Numbered from the stretch's first letter, positions 46,511 to 56,030 are shown. The stretch is DNA of 64,000 bases from Cognatishimia sp. WU-CL00825 (GCF_040364665.1 NZ_BAABWX010000001.1:1922001-1986000); one strand, 5' to 3'. Notes: generated from the sequence alone by a model not told the origin. Numbers and translations are program-made.

Positions 46511-47266
46511 TTAACAGGTATAGTTCATGCCGAGACGTCCGCCGTCGACATAGATGGTTTCGCCAGTGATGTAGCTTGATTTTTGGGAGCATAAGAAGGC
46601 CACAACGTCGCCAATTTCACGTGCGCCGCCGACCCGTTGCAACGGTGTGCGAGACATCACCATTTTCATGGCGTCTGGGTTTGCGTTCACCCCCGCCATC
46701 ATTTCGGTGTCGATGGAACCAGGGCCTACAGCGTTCACACGGATATTGTGTTTGGCCAAGGAAAGCGCTGCAGCCTTTGTCAGTTGGTTCACCCCGCCTT
46801 TGGAGGCGCAATAAGCCGGGATTGAAGGTATAGCGACCTGGGCATTGATCGAGGACATATTGACAATTGCCCCCTCGATGCCTTTGGCCAACATCGTATT
46901 TGCGACGCGCTGCATGGCGATAAATACGCCGCGCAGATTCACATTTAACACGCTCTCAAAGGCGTCCAGATCATAGGAAAGAAAGTCGCCCGGCTTGGCA
47001 ATGCCTGCATTATTCACAAGGGCCGAAATCGGACCAATATCAGCTTCGATATGATCGATGACAGCATTGATTTCAGTGATATCACCCATATCACATTTCA
47101 GACCGATGGCGTCTGCACCGAGTTTTTCGGCTGCGGCTTTAGCCCCTGCTTCGTTGATATCAGAAAGCACCACGCGATAGCCGTCTTCGGCAAGGGCTTC
47201 GGCACAAGCGTAGCCAATGCCCTGGGCAGCGCCCGTTACAAGTGCAATTGGTTTATCGTTCATCAT
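46511..47266 (-). CDS. Short-chain dehydrogenase/reductase
   Basis: NAD(P)-dependent SDR, 251 residues. The cofactor motif TGAAQGIG is at about 12-19, the NNAG motif at LVNNAGIAKPG, the catalytic serine in NMSSINAQ and Y-x-x-x-K in YCASKGG. It fits the FabG-like classical group, and the C-terminal region SYITGETIYVDGG is usual for it. Substrate is unknown; in this operon it could reduce or oxidise a keto/hydroxy intermediate. Confidence 0.88.
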   Translation of the reverse strand: MMNDKPIALVTGAAQGIGYACAEALAEDGYRVVLSDINEAGAKAAAEKLGADAIGLKCDMGDITEINAVIDHIEADIGPISALVNNAGIAKPGDFLSYDLDAFESVLNVNLRGVFIAMQRVANTMLAKGIEGAIVNMSSINAQVAIPSIPAYCASKGGVNQLTKAAALSLAKHNIRVNAVGPGSIDTEMMAGVNANPDAMKMVMSRTPLQRVGGAREIGDVVAFLCSQKSSYITGETIYVDGGRLGMNYTC

Positions 47267-47275
47267 CTTTTCCTA

Positions 47276-48922
47276 TTATTCTTCAAAACCGTAGTCAGAT
47301 TTTGCTTGTTCTTTTGTGATCAATCCGGCCGCGAGATCGTCGGCAATGCGGGCGGTTTCGCGCGCCCTTGGATCGCCGTAACCGCCGCCGCCGGGCAAAC
47401 TGAGTTTGAGACGCTGGCCTGATTTCACCAATTGCCGGCCTTTGCTCCGCAGTTTGGTGCCGTCGGCCAATTCGACGTTGCCTTTGGCCCCTGGCCCGCC
47501 GCCATCGCGGCCCCGTGCCGGGTTTTCGACACGATCAAACATAGCGTTGAAATAGATGTCATAGCCGTCACGCGGCTCGATTTCGATCATCTGACCGAGC
47601 CCTCCGCGCAATGCGCCAGCGCCACCCGAGCCTTCGCGCAGGTCTTTGCGCCAAATGGTGATCGGGCCAACATGTTCAGTGGCTTCAACGCTCATGGTTG
47701 ACACGCCTGATGGAAAGGCTGTTGCTGACAGACCATCCAATGCTGGACGGGCGCCTGTGCCACCCGAATTGAACATCAGCACTTCTTTGTTGGGCAAATT
47801 GCTGTCTGGATCGCTTGCCCGTGCGGAGATCTGGATGTTCCAAAGGGCGCTTGCGCCTTCTGCTGGTACGGTATTGGGCAAAGCTTGGTGCAACGCGCCC
47901 AACACAACATCAGGAACGAGATGCCCAAGGACGTGGCGCACCGACACGGGCGCAGGTCGCTTGGCGGCTAGGATACAGCCTTCGGGCGCGGTGATTTCAA
48001 AGGGCTCAAGCGAGCCAGTGTTGTTGGGCACCTGAGGCGCGATTGCACATTTCAGACCATAACACGCATAAGCGCGGGTATAGACTTCGGGCACGTTGAC
48101 GCCAAAACGGCTCATGCCAGAGGTGCCATCAAAATCTGCTTTGATTTTGTCGCCTGAAATATCGAGACTGACCACCATTTGCACTGGAGCGTCATAACCA
48201 TCAACCTGCATGCTGTGCTGGAAACTGCCGTCAGGCACTTTAGCAATCGCCTCGTGGGTGGCTTTGCGGCTTGTTTCGATGATAAATTCAGACAGACCTT
48301 CGAGGTCAGCAATGCCAAATTCGCCCATCATGGTTTGCAGCCGACGATCGCCCGCTTCGTTGCAAGCGGCTAAGGAATACAGATCCCCGACCACTTGATC
48401 CGGTTCGCGTACATTGGCACGCACAATGCTGATTAGATGCTGCGCAACGGTGCCACGCTCGGCAAACTTCATGATGGGGATCAAAAGCCCCTCTTCATAA
48501 ACTTCGTTCCCATCCGGGCCAAAACCGCGACCGCCGATATCAACAACATGCGCTGTGCAAGCAAAGAACCCGATATGGACACCGTCGCGGAATGTTGGCG
48601 AAACCACGGTGATATCGTGCAAATGCCCGGTGCCAAGCCATGGGTCATTGGTGATAAAAACGTCGCCTTCGTAAGTGTTCTGAAGGCCGATTTCGCGCAC
48701 AAAATGAGTCACGCTTTCAGCCATCGCATTTACATGGCCTGGTGTTCCGGTAACCGCTTGGGCAAGCATGCGCCCTTGGCGGTCAAACAGGCCCGCTGAC
48801 AGATCGCCTGCTTCGCGCACCGATGTGGAAAAGGCCGTGCGAATAAGGGTAGTCGCTTGTTCTTCGACCACTGCAATAAGGCGGTTCCACATGACCTGAA
48901 AGTCAATTGCTGTAGGGCTCAT
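47276..48922 (-). CDS. hyuB: Hydantoinase/oxoprolinase subunit B
   Basis: Partner of HyuA in ATP-dependent opening of cyclic amides such as N-methylhydantoin, 5-oxoproline or their relatives. The 548 residues match HyuB: DFQVMWNRLIAVVEEQATTLIRTAFSTSVREAGDLSAGLFD, then FITNDPWLGTGHLHDITVVSP, YEEGLLIP and the C-terminal LPGGGGYGDP. It overlaps hyuA by 4 bp. The family also includes acetone and acetophenone carboxylase subunits, so ring opening is not proven. Confidence 0.92.
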   Translation of the reverse strand: MSPTAIDFQVMWNRLIAVVEEQATTLIRTAFSTSVREAGDLSAGLFDRQGRMLAQAVTGTPGHVNAMAESVTHFVREIGLQNTYEGDVFITNDPWLGTGHLHDITVVSPTFRDGVHIGFFACTAHVVDIGGRGFGPDGNEVYEEGLLIPIMKFAERGTVAQHLISIVRANVREPDQVVGDLYSLAACNEAGDRRLQTMMGEFGIADLEGLSEFIIETSRKATHEAIAKVPDGSFQHSMQVDGYDAPVQMVVSLDISGDKIKADFDGTSGMSRFGVNVPEVYTRAYACYGLKCAIAPQVPNNTGSLEPFEITAPEGCILAAKRPAPVSVRHVLGHLVPDVVLGALHQALPNTVPAEGASALWNIQISARASDPDSNLPNKEVLMFNSGGTGARPALDGLSATAFPSGVSTMSVEATEHVGPITIWRKDLREGSGGAGALRGGLGQMIEIEPRDGYDIYFNAMFDRVENPARGRDGGGPGAKGNVELADGTKLRSKGRQLVKSGQRLKLSLPGGGGYGDPRARETARIADDLAAGLITKEQAKSDYGFEE

Positions 48923-51006
48923 GCTGTGTCTCCTTTACGGCGCAAAAGCAAACTTCCGTCGCCCTGACCAATGGCCCGATAAGCCGAGGTCACAATGGTG
49001 GTTGTTTCATTTTCAACAATGACCGCGGGGCCTTCGGCCACAGCTCCTGGCGTCATGGCAGAGCGGGCGATTTCGCGAGCGGTGACCTGTTTCCGTTGGG
49101 CCGCGTCATAAAACGAACGGCTGCGCAGTTCCTCGGCGGGTTTGCCTGCCCCGTGAGGCGTCACACGATCAACGTCGGGCAGTACCGAAGCAACCACCAG
49201 TGACCAATTCGTGATTTCGATAGGCAGGCCATCAATAATGCGTCCAAAGAGCGTTTGATATGCGGCTTCAAATGCCACCAGGATCTCTGCTTTGTCTGCA
49301 TCTGCGAACTCTTTGTAAGGCAGAGAAACCGGGATTTCCCAGCCTTGGCCAGAGTAGCGCATAAAGGCGGTGAGCCGCGAGGTTTTAGGCGCGTCTTTGG
49401 CCCCTGCTTCGACAAACAGGCGCGCTTCGTTTTCGAGTTCCTGCAATGCTGCATTGACAGCTTGGGCGTCAAATTGGTGCAAGTGCTGAAACAGGCCGCG
49501 GGTGGCCTCATAGCTGAATGGAGCTTTCAGAAAACCGATGGCAGAGCCAACCCCGGCACCGGGCGGGATGAGCAGATCGTCGATCCCAAGTTTTTCGCAC
49601 AGCCGACAGGCGTGTAATGGGGCACCGCCGCCAAAGCCGATCATGGTGAAATGTTCGATATCACGCCCGTTTTCCACAGTATGGACCCGTGCGGCATTTG
49701 CCATATTTTCATCGACCATTTCGGTCACGCCAAAGGCCGCATCTTCGGTGCTTGTGCCAAGTTCATCAGCAAGTTTCGCCGCAATGGCGCTGTCGGAATT
49801 TGCCGCTGAAAGCGGAATGGCCCCGCCAGCAAAGTTGTCGGGGTCCAGACGACCAAGCAGCAGATTTGCATCTGTTACCGTGGGTTCTGTACCACCCTTT
49901 TGATAGCAGGCGGGTCCGGGCTCGGATGCGGCTGATCTGGGTCCAACCTGAATGCGGCCTAAAGAGTCGATGGAAGCAATTGAGCCGCCCCCGGCCCCAA
50001 TTTCAACCATTTCAACCACCGGCGTGGACACGGTCATTCCGGAGCCTTTTTTGAAACGATAGGTACGGGCCACTTCGAAGGTATTAGCGGTTTTGGGCGC
50101 GCCGTCTTCAATAAGGCAAATTTTTGCAGTTGTGCCGCCCATGTCAAAGGAAAGCACTGAATTCAGACCATGTGCTCTGGCGAAATCTGCGGCAAAAATC
50201 GCCCCGCCAGCGGGGCCGGATTCAAGCAAGCGCACCGGCTGTTCCGCAGCGGTTTCAACTGAAATCAAGCCACCGCCTGAATGCAACATAAAGACTGGTG
50301 CATCCAGCCCTTCTTCGGTCAAGCGTGCCACCAGACGGCCAAGGTAGTCAGCGACCTGCGGCTGAACATAGGCGTTTGCAATCACGGTATTGAACCGCGG
50401 CAATTCCCGCATTTGTGGTGAAATCACCGACGAAATCGAAATCGACAATTCCGGAGCCGCAGCCCGAAGTGCCTCTGCCATCTGAACTTCGTGCGCGTTG
50501 TTGGCATAGGAATGCATCAACCCGATAGCGACGGCTTCATAGTCGCCAGCGAGCACGGTTTGTACCATTTCGTCGACTTCGGCAGGATCTAGCGGCAACA
50601 AAACCTCGCCGTTTGGCCCCATGCGTTCGTTCAACGTCAGACGATCTTGGCGAGGCACCATCGGTTTGGGGAGCGACAGGTTCAGGTCATATTGCTCAAA
50701 GCGGTTCTCTGAGCGCATTTCGATCACATCGCGAAAGCCTTCGGTGGTGATAAAGGCCAATTTTGCGCCGCGACGTTCGATCAGCGCATTGGTGACAAGC
50801 GTTGTCCCATGGATAACTTGACCAATATCATTCAGGGCGATGCCCGCCTTTTCAGCCGCCAGCTTAATGCCGTCCAAAATGGCTTGCTCTGGGTGGCTGT
50901 AGTTCGTCAACACTTTGCAGGTTGAAAGCCCACCAGAGTATTGCAGCGCAACGTCGGTAAATGTACCTCCGATATCTACGCCAATACGGTTCATTGATGT
51001 TGTCAT
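48919..51006 (-). CDS. hyuA: Hydantoinase/oxoprolinase subunit A
   Basis: ATP-binding subunit of the hydantoinase/oxoprolinase pair, 695 residues. The N-terminal phosphate motif is RIGVDIGGTFTDVALQ (about 7-22). VIHGTTLVTNALIERRGAKLAFITTEGFRDVIEM, the metal-binding DMGGTTAKICLIEDG and IGAGGGSIASID are also diagnostic. The full-length, intact pair HyuAB implies a cyclic amide or lactam (possibly a sulfur-bearing ring such as a thiazolidinone) as a pathway intermediate, which is an inference. It follows the FAD oxidoreductase gene by 5 bp. Confidence 0.93.
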   Translation of the reverse strand: MTTSMNRIGVDIGGTFTDVALQYSGGLSTCKVLTNYSHPEQAILDGIKLAAEKAGIALNDIGQVIHGTTLVTNALIERRGAKLAFITTEGFRDVIEMRSENRFEQYDLNLSLPKPMVPRQDRLTLNERMGPNGEVLLPLDPAEVDEMVQTVLAGDYEAVAIGLMHSYANNAHEVQMAEALRAAAPELSISISSVISPQMRELPRFNTVIANAYVQPQVADYLGRLVARLTEEGLDAPVFMLHSGGGLISVETAAEQPVRLLESGPAGGAIFAADFARAHGLNSVLSFDMGGTTAKICLIEDGAPKTANTFEVARTYRFKKGSGMTVSTPVVEMVEIGAGGGSIASIDSLGRIQVGPRSAASEPGPACYQKGGTEPTVTDANLLLGRLDPDNFAGGAIPLSAANSDSAIAAKLADELGTSTEDAAFGVTEMVDENMANAARVHTVENGRDIEHFTMIGFGGGAPLHACRLCEKLGIDDLLIPPGAGVGSAIGFLKAPFSYEATRGLFQHLHQFDAQAVNAALQELENEARLFVEAGAKDAPKTSRLTAFMRYSGQGWEIPVSLPYKEFADADKAEILVAFEAAYQTLFGRIIDGLPIEITNWSLVVASVLPDVDRVTPHGAGKPAEELRSRSFYDAAQRKQVTAREIARSAMTPGAVAEGPAVIVENETTTIVTSAYRAIGQGDGSLLLRRKGDTA

Positions 51007-51011
51007 GATCT

Positions 51012-52286
51012 TCAGATGCTCTTGAGGATTTGATTTGCGGTAAAGGCGGTCTGATACACGCGCGACATGATCGGCGCTGTTGGGACCGTGGATAAGGCTG
51101 TGATTGGCAGCGGCAGGTCTGTGCGATCCATACCGGTCAGAAGGTCTGACATGGTTTGGCCAAACAGCGTGCCAGTGGTGATGCCGCGTCCATTATAGCC
51201 AATGGCAGTAAACAGGTTGTCTTCCAGCTCATAGATTCGCGGCAGGTGATCCGGTGTCATGGCGATTTGGCCATGCCAGGCTTCTTCAAACTCGACCGGT
51301 CCCAATGTTGGAAAGATACGCGCAAGCTGTTTGCGTGCCCAGCGCTGTGACAGCCCTGAATATGGATCGCCAAACACCTTGCCCATGCTGCCAATGATCA
51401 ACCGATCATATGCATCACGACGCAGGTTAAACATTATGGAACCGGTGTCCCAAAGCCCCTGCCGTTGGGGGAATATATGTGCGGCCTCTGGGCCAAGTGG
51501 TTTGGTGGCAAGCTGGAAGTAGTGGATTTTGGTGAAGACGCGGTTCAGCTTCGGCCAAAGAGTGTCAGTATAGGCATTGGTGCCCAAAATCACGGATTTT
51601 GCGGTGACAGTCCCCTGATCTGTATCGACCTTCCAAAGCGCGCCGTCCTTGCGCAGTTTGGTTGCTGTGACGCCGGTGCTGATTTTCGCACCGGCGCCTA
51701 TCGCAGCTCGCGCGAGGCCGCGGCAATAGCCCATCGGATTGATCATTCCCGCACGCTGATCGACCAACCCGCCAAAAAACGATGTGGTGCCAATCAGTTC
51801 GGAAACTTGTTCGCGGCTGAGTAAATCAACGGGCTCGCCTAACCGTTGCCACTCGTTGTGGCGGTCTTGCAGCTCTTTGAACCCTGCGGGCGAATGCGCG
51901 GCATGAATGGTGCCAACGCGCGCTGCCTCACATTGCATCTGGTGTTTCTCGACGAGAGAGTAGACGACTTCCGGCCCCAGCCCAAAACGCTTGATGAAGC
52001 GCGGTCCATAAACTTCGCCCAGTTTCTCGCGGACCTGCTGTGGTGGCAGCCACAAGGCGGCGTTCACAAATCCGCAATTGCGACCAGATCCGCCAAAGCC
52101 AATTTGCTGGCTTTCAAGAACATAGGTCGACAGGCCTTTTTCGGCACAGTGTAATGCAGAAGACAAACCCGTATAGCCGCCTCCGACAATCGCAACGTCA
52201 ACTACGGCATCAACCGCCAGGGGGGCGCGAATGTCTCGCTCAAGTGCCGAAGCATCCCAAAGCGAAATTGCAGACTTGCCTGTCAT
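51012..52286 (-). CDS. FAD-dependent amine/amino-acid oxidoreductase (DAO family)
   Basis: A 424-residue flavoprotein of the D-amino-acid-oxidase/glycine-oxidase group, similar to PuuB-type enzymes that oxidise secondary or primary amines. The FAD motif DVAIVGGGYTGLSSALHCAEKG is at about 31-52. FGGSGRNCGFVNAALW follows, and the C-terminal IGYNGRGITTGTLFGQTMSDLL. The ATG at 52286 is preferred over the frame start at 52364 because the latter would cover the promoter. It is the first gene of the operon running to 43488. Oxidation of an amine or of a saturated ring nitrogen is the likely reaction. Confidence 0.9.
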   Translation of the reverse strand: MTGKSAISLWDASALERDIRAPLAVDAVVDVAIVGGGYTGLSSALHCAEKGLSTYVLESQQIGFGGSGRNCGFVNAALWLPPQQVREKLGEVYGPRFIKRFGLGPEVVYSLVEKHQMQCEAARVGTIHAAHSPAGFKELQDRHNEWQRLGEPVDLLSREQVSELIGTTSFFGGLVDQRAGMINPMGYCRGLARAAIGAGAKISTGVTATKLRKDGALWKVDTDQGTVTAKSVILGTNAYTDTLWPKLNRVFTKIHYFQLATKPLGPEAAHIFPQRQGLWDTGSIMFNLRRDAYDRLIIGSMGKVFGDPYSGLSQRWARKQLARIFPTLGPVEFEEAWHGQIAMTPDHLPRIYELEDNLFTAIGYNGRGITTGTLFGQTMSDLLTGMDRTDLPLPITALSTVPTAPIMSRVYQTAFTANQILKSI

Positions 52287-52335
52287 ATTTAAGAATCTCC
52301 GGTCATCAAGTTTGAATTGCACAAGACGTGCTGAA

Positions 52336-52364
52336 AGGTTGCACGATCCAGATAGTTGTGTCAA
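52336..52364 (-). promoter_or_regulatory. Predicted promoter of the FAD oxidoreductase-hyu operon
   Basis: TTGACA (52364-52359) followed by CA, a 17-bp total spacer and CAACCT (52341-52336). The layout matches the predicted promoters at 55975-56003 and 62230-62258, which also begin TTGACACA and have a -10 of the form CANYCT. Confidence 0.55.
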
Positions 52365-52377
52365 TATCCGAAATAAG

Positions 52378-52396
52378 CGTTCTATATATCAACACA
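52378..52396 (+). promoter_or_regulatory. Shared leader element, copy 1 (rhodanese gene)
   Basis: CGTTCTATATATCAACACA lies directly before the GGAG ribosome site of the rhodanese gene. It matches the copies before the BisC-type gene (55943-55961) and the ABC receptor gene (62196-62214) at 15 of 19 positions each. It may be an operator or a transcript leader element. Confidence 0.6.
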
Positions 52397-52407
52397 GGAG
52401 CAATAAT

Positions 52408-52812
52408 ATGTCGAAGCTCAAAATGTCTTCTTCACAAATGGTCAACGATGCGCGAGAGCGCATAGAAGAGGTTGAAACCGCTGACTTAATCGCGCAGTTG
52501 GACTCGCCAGATGTGGTTGTGGTTGACCTGCGCGACATTCGCGAGCGGCAAAGAAGCGGGTTTATTCCCGGCAGCTTTCATGCGCCCCGTGGCATGATCG
52601 AATTCTGGGTCGATCCAGACAGCCCATATTTCAAAGATATCTTTGCCCAAGAAGGCAAGAAATTTGTATTCCATTGCGCTTCGGGATGGCGTTCAGCCAT
52701 CACAACAGCCACGTTGCAAGACATGGGTTTTGAAGCCGCCCATTTGAAAAGCGGATTTTCAGATTGGGTGAAACAAGGCGGCCCCGTCGAGATGCCCGAA
52801 CAAAAGTCTTAA
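52408..52812 (+). CDS. Rhodanese-like sulfurtransferase
   Basis: A 134-residue single rhodanese domain that carries sulfane sulfur on a cysteine persulfide. Motifs are VVVVDLRDIRERQRSGFIPGSFHAPRGMIEFW and the active-site loop FHCASGWRSA, with the catalytic cysteine near residue 90. The ATG at 52408 follows AGGAG; the open frame extends 59 codons upstream only as an overlap with the divergent gene. It stands alone between the hyu operon and the convergent iclR gene and shares the leader element of this regulon. It may pass persulfide sulfur to the dioxygenase encoded at 57871. Confidence 0.92.
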   Translation: MSKLKMSSSQMVNDARERIEEVETADLIAQLDSPDVVVVDLRDIRERQRSGFIPGSFHAPRGMIEFWVDPDSPYFKDIFAQEGKKFVFHCASGWRSAITTATLQDMGFEAAHLKSGFSDWVKQGGPVEMPEQKS

Positions 52813-52817
52813 GGCGT

Positions 52818-53588
52818 CTAGATGCGGCTCAATTTGGAAGACACGCTGCGAGCCGCATGCGCAACCAAAGCCCCGTAACGCTCTGCCCCATTTTCAGGCA
52901 GGCTAATATCAGGCAATGAGATGCCCAACGCCCCAACAGTTTCGCCGCTAGGTAGGGTAATGGCAGCCCCAAAACTTAAGATGCGGTTTCGAAACTCGCC
53001 GGTGTCATAGGCAAAACCACGGGATTTCGTGGCTTCTATATCGCGATCCAGCGCATCAAGTGAGGTCAGGGTTCGATCCGTAAATCGGTCAAGCGAACCA
53101 GAGATCTGGTCACGAATCCGGTCATAGTTTGCCGCAAGAATGGCCTTGCCTGTGCCCACACAATGCAAGGGTGCGCTGCCACCAATAGCATTCCAAGACC
53201 GGATCGGTTTTTGGCTGTCTACTTTATCAATGTAGATCACCGATAGATTTTCCTGCACCGCTAGATAGATCGCCTCGCCGGTTTCCTGTGACAGGAATGT
53301 CAGCTCAGGGGCAGCGAGTTCTCTTAGGTTAAGATTCTCGACCGACGAACGACCTACTTGCCAGGTTTTCAGGGTGGCCGCATAGGATTTGTCTTCGCCA
53401 TGCTTTACGTAGCCAAGCGTAGTCAAAGTTTGCAAAAGTCGAAAAGTATTGGATTTCGTAAGACCAAGTTCTTTGGAAAGCTCGGTAACGCCTTTGCCTT
53501 TTTGGGCGGCGGCAAGATTTTCTAGAATAGACAGTCCTTTTGACAGCGTTGAGTCAACTTTGGGCTCTTTTTTCACTTGGTCAGTCAT
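52818..53588 (-). CDS. IclR family transcriptional regulator
   Basis: A 256-residue regulator with an N-terminal winged helix (LSKELGLTKSNTFRLLQTLTTLGYVKHGEDKSY, about 40-72) and an IclR ligand domain (PLHCVGTGKAILAAN, GFAYDTGEFRNRILSFGAAITL). It starts 19 bp after the BisC-type gene and so is co-transcribed with it. It is the only regulator inside the 43-62 kb island and is the best candidate for the factor acting at the shared leader elements, including its own operon's. Confidence 0.9.
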   Translation of the reverse strand: MTDQVKKEPKVDSTLSKGLSILENLAAAQKGKGVTELSKELGLTKSNTFRLLQTLTTLGYVKHGEDKSYAATLKTWQVGRSSVENLNLRELAAPELTFLSQETGEAIYLAVQENLSVIYIDKVDSQKPIRSWNAIGGSAPLHCVGTGKAILAANYDRIRDQISGSLDRFTDRTLTSLDALDRDIEATKSRGFAYDTGEFRNRILSFGAAITLPSGETVGALGISLPDISLPENGAERYGALVAHAARSVSSKLSRI

Positions 53589-53607
53589 TGTCTACTCATC
53601 CAATTTT

Positions 53608-55929
53608 TTACCGTTTAGCAGTATTTTTTTGCTGATAAAAGGCAGGTGGGTTGTGAACCTGCACATCAGGTGGTTCGCCGATGAATTTTCGCACATCAAC
53701 CAGTGCAGAATGGGACGCTGGACTTTGCGTAAGGGACGATGTGCGCCCATCATGGGTCAGCACATTTGGATTGCCGTGCCTGTCTCTGGCCTGAGGGGCC
53801 GAAAAATCGGGGTCAAACCACGCCCCAGTCCACAAAAATACATTTCCCACCGCAACTTCGTCTGAAAGCACAGCCCCCGCCAGACAACGACCGCGGTCAT
53901 TAAATATCTCGACGATATCGCCATCCAATAACCCGCGAAGAGCCGCATCAGCGGGGTTTATCAGCACAGGTTCGCGCCCCTGAATTTTGTGACTAACGCT
54001 ATAATCGCCGTTGTCTAACTGACTATGCAGGCGGGTCTTGGGCTGGCCTGAGATCAGATATAGTGGGAATTTCTGCTTGAGACCCAAGGCGATGTCGCGA
54101 GGTGGGAACCATGTCGCATGACCTTTGCAATCAGTCAGGTCAAAGCCAGCAATCTTGTCTGAATATAGCTCTATCTTACCGCTTGGTGTGGGTAAGGCGT
54201 TTACCACAGGATCCGCCCGAAAATCGGCCAAGAACACCTGATCGGGGCTTGGGTCTGGCACATCAAGAACGTCGCCACTGATGAAATCCTGCCAATTTGG
54301 CAGTGTGACGTTTACTTCGGCTGCCCGGTCTTGGGTGGTTGCCCATAACGCCTGCAACCAGTCCTCTGCTGATTTGCCAGCGGTAAAGTCTTTGCCGTTG
54401 CCCAGCATCTCGGCCAATTCGGCATATATGTCGTATTCTACGCGCGCCTCGCCCCTTGGCGATACCAGGCGCGGCATTGGCACCAAAGCGTTGTCGGATT
54501 TGCCAGCGCCGAAATCTGTGCGTTCTTGCGCAGCCGCAATCGGCAAAACAATATCCGCATGGCGCGCCGTAGCGGTCCAGTTCAATTCGTTCACAATCAC
54601 CGTCTGCGGTGACTGGAATGCGTGATGTAAATGGTTCAGATCTTGGTGATGGTGAAATGGGTTTCCCCCCGCCCACCATAACAGTTTGATATCCGGGAAA
54701 GTGTGTGTCTGACCCTGGTATTTGAAGGGCTGATTTGGCTTGGTCAGCATTTCGGCGATCATCGCAACGGGAATAAACTCGGTAATCGGGTTCTTGCCTT
54801 GGGACAGTGCCCCCCACCTAAAGGGTCGTTCAATGTTGCCGATGTTGGCGTTTACGCCGTAGCCGATCACATAGCCACCTCCGGGCAGGCCGATTTGCCC
54901 AAGCATCGAGGCCAATGTAATTGCCATCCAAAGCGGCTGTTCACCAAAGTCGGCCCGCTGCACGCCTGCGGCCACGCTAATCATTGTGCGCGAAGACGCC
55001 ATTCGTCGTGCAAGCGTGCGAATTTCCTGTGCGCTGATGCCGGTTTCTTGAGCGGCCCACTCGGCTGACTTAACGATGCCGTCTTCCGCGCCCAGCAAGT
55101 AGGTTTCGATTTTCTCAAAGCCAACGGTATACCATTCCATAAATTCTTTATTGTGCAGTCCTTCGGTCAACAACGTGTGTGCGCAGCCCATCATCAAGGC
55201 GGTGTCTGACCCAGGTTTTGCAGGCAGCCATTTGGCCTTTAGTATGTCCGCTGCGTCGCTGCGCATTGGGCTGATATTTACAAAATCGACACCGGCCTTG
55301 GCGCAGGCCGCCAAATTGCCTTTCATACGATGGCGCGCGACGCCACCGTCGCTGACCTGGGTGTTACGCTCTGCCATACCGCCAAACATCACAACAAGCT
55401 CGCTGTGTTCTGCAATTACGGTCCAACGCGTCGCCTGTGCCACGTGCTGCCGATATGGACCCACAATGTGAGGCAGCAGACCAAGTGCTGCGTTATAACT
55501 ATAATTGCCCTCGGACCGCACAAATCCGCCCTGCGTGTTGAGGAATCGTTTCAGCTGGCTTTGTGCATGATGAAAACGACCGGCACTGGACCATCCGTAG
55601 GAGCCACCAAAAATTGATTTATTGCCATAAGAATTGCGCACGCGCGTCAGATCACTGGCGATGTGCTGCAACGCGGCGTCCCAGCTGACTTCGACGAATT
55701 GATCGCGGCCTCGCGCCACTGCTTTGGTGTCACCCTCGAGCCAGCTTTTGCGAATCGCAGGGCGCAAGATGCGCGCGGCCCCATTTAGGCTGCTGGCAAT
55801 ATTTGCATTGATTTCCGAGGCCGCGGGGTCCCTTGGGTGCCCCTCAACCGAAATCAATGTGTCTTTCTCTACGGTTGCGACGCCCACACCCCAATGGCTG
55901 GCCGTCAACTTTGTAACGCTCTTAGTCAC
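53608..55929 (-). CDS. Molybdopterin S/N-oxide reductase, BisC/TorA type
   Basis: Bis-MGD molybdoenzyme of the DMSO reductase family, 773 residues, close to the length of E. coli BisC. There is no N-terminal Fe-S cysteine cluster and no twin-arginine signal, so it is probably cytoplasmic like BisC. TASHWGVGVATVEKD opens the protein and GGSYGWSSAGRFHHAQ (about 108-123) contains the likely molybdenum-ligand serine. Substrates of relatives are biotin or methionine sulfoxide and trimethylamine N-oxide. The GTG at 55929 follows AAGGGAAG; the longer frame to 56046 would overlap the divergent gene. It is co-transcribed with iclR and is divergent from the C-S lyase gene. Confidence 0.88.
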   Translation of the reverse strand: MTKSVTKLTASHWGVGVATVEKDTLISVEGHPRDPAASEINANIASSLNGAARILRPAIRKSWLEGDTKAVARGRDQFVEVSWDAALQHIASDLTRVRNSYGNKSIFGGSYGWSSAGRFHHAQSQLKRFLNTQGGFVRSEGNYSYNAALGLLPHIVGPYRQHVAQATRWTVIAEHSELVVMFGGMAERNTQVSDGGVARHRMKGNLAACAKAGVDFVNISPMRSDAADILKAKWLPAKPGSDTALMMGCAHTLLTEGLHNKEFMEWYTVGFEKIETYLLGAEDGIVKSAEWAAQETGISAQEIRTLARRMASSRTMISVAAGVQRADFGEQPLWMAITLASMLGQIGLPGGGYVIGYGVNANIGNIERPFRWGALSQGKNPITEFIPVAMIAEMLTKPNQPFKYQGQTHTFPDIKLLWWAGGNPFHHHQDLNHLHHAFQSPQTVIVNELNWTATARHADIVLPIAAAQERTDFGAGKSDNALVPMPRLVSPRGEARVEYDIYAELAEMLGNGKDFTAGKSAEDWLQALWATTQDRAAEVNVTLPNWQDFISGDVLDVPDPSPDQVFLADFRADPVVNALPTPSGKIELYSDKIAGFDLTDCKGHATWFPPRDIALGLKQKFPLYLISGQPKTRLHSQLDNGDYSVSHKIQGREPVLINPADAALRGLLDGDIVEIFNDRGRCLAGAVLSDEVAVGNVFLWTGAWFDPDFSAPQARDRHGNPNVLTHDGRTSSLTQSPASHSALVDVRKFIGEPPDVQVHNPPAFYQQKNTAKR

Positions 55930-55931
55930 GC

Positions 55932-55962
55932 GCTTCCCTTTTTGTGCCGTTATATAAAACGT
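55932..55962 (-). promoter_or_regulatory. Shared leader element, copy 2 (BisC-type gene)
   Basis: On the reverse strand this 31-bp stretch matches the leader of the ABC receptor gene (62185-62215) at 27 positions without gaps, ending in the ribosome site AGGGAAG. The 19-bp core (55961-55943) is CGTTTTATATAACGGCACA. A TGTGTCAA 21 bp further upstream is also shared with the rhodanese gene leader. Confidence 0.7.
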
Positions 55963-55974
55963 ATATACCATATG

Positions 55975-56003
55975 TTGACACATGTCTTTCGGACTGTCAT
56001 CCT
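55975..56003 (+). promoter_or_regulatory. Predicted promoter of the C-S lyase operon
   Basis: TTGACA (55975-55980), 17-bp spacer and CATCCT (55998-56003), with a start expected near 56010. It has the same TTGACACA and similar -10 as two other predicted promoters of the island. Confidence 0.55.
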
Positions 56004-56030
56004 CTGAAAAACACTTGATGCGAGAAAGAT

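Noticed and set aside
54263..54817. Reverse-strand open frame of 184 codons inside the BisC-type gene
   Set aside because: A different frame within a gene whose main frame has family motifs throughout.
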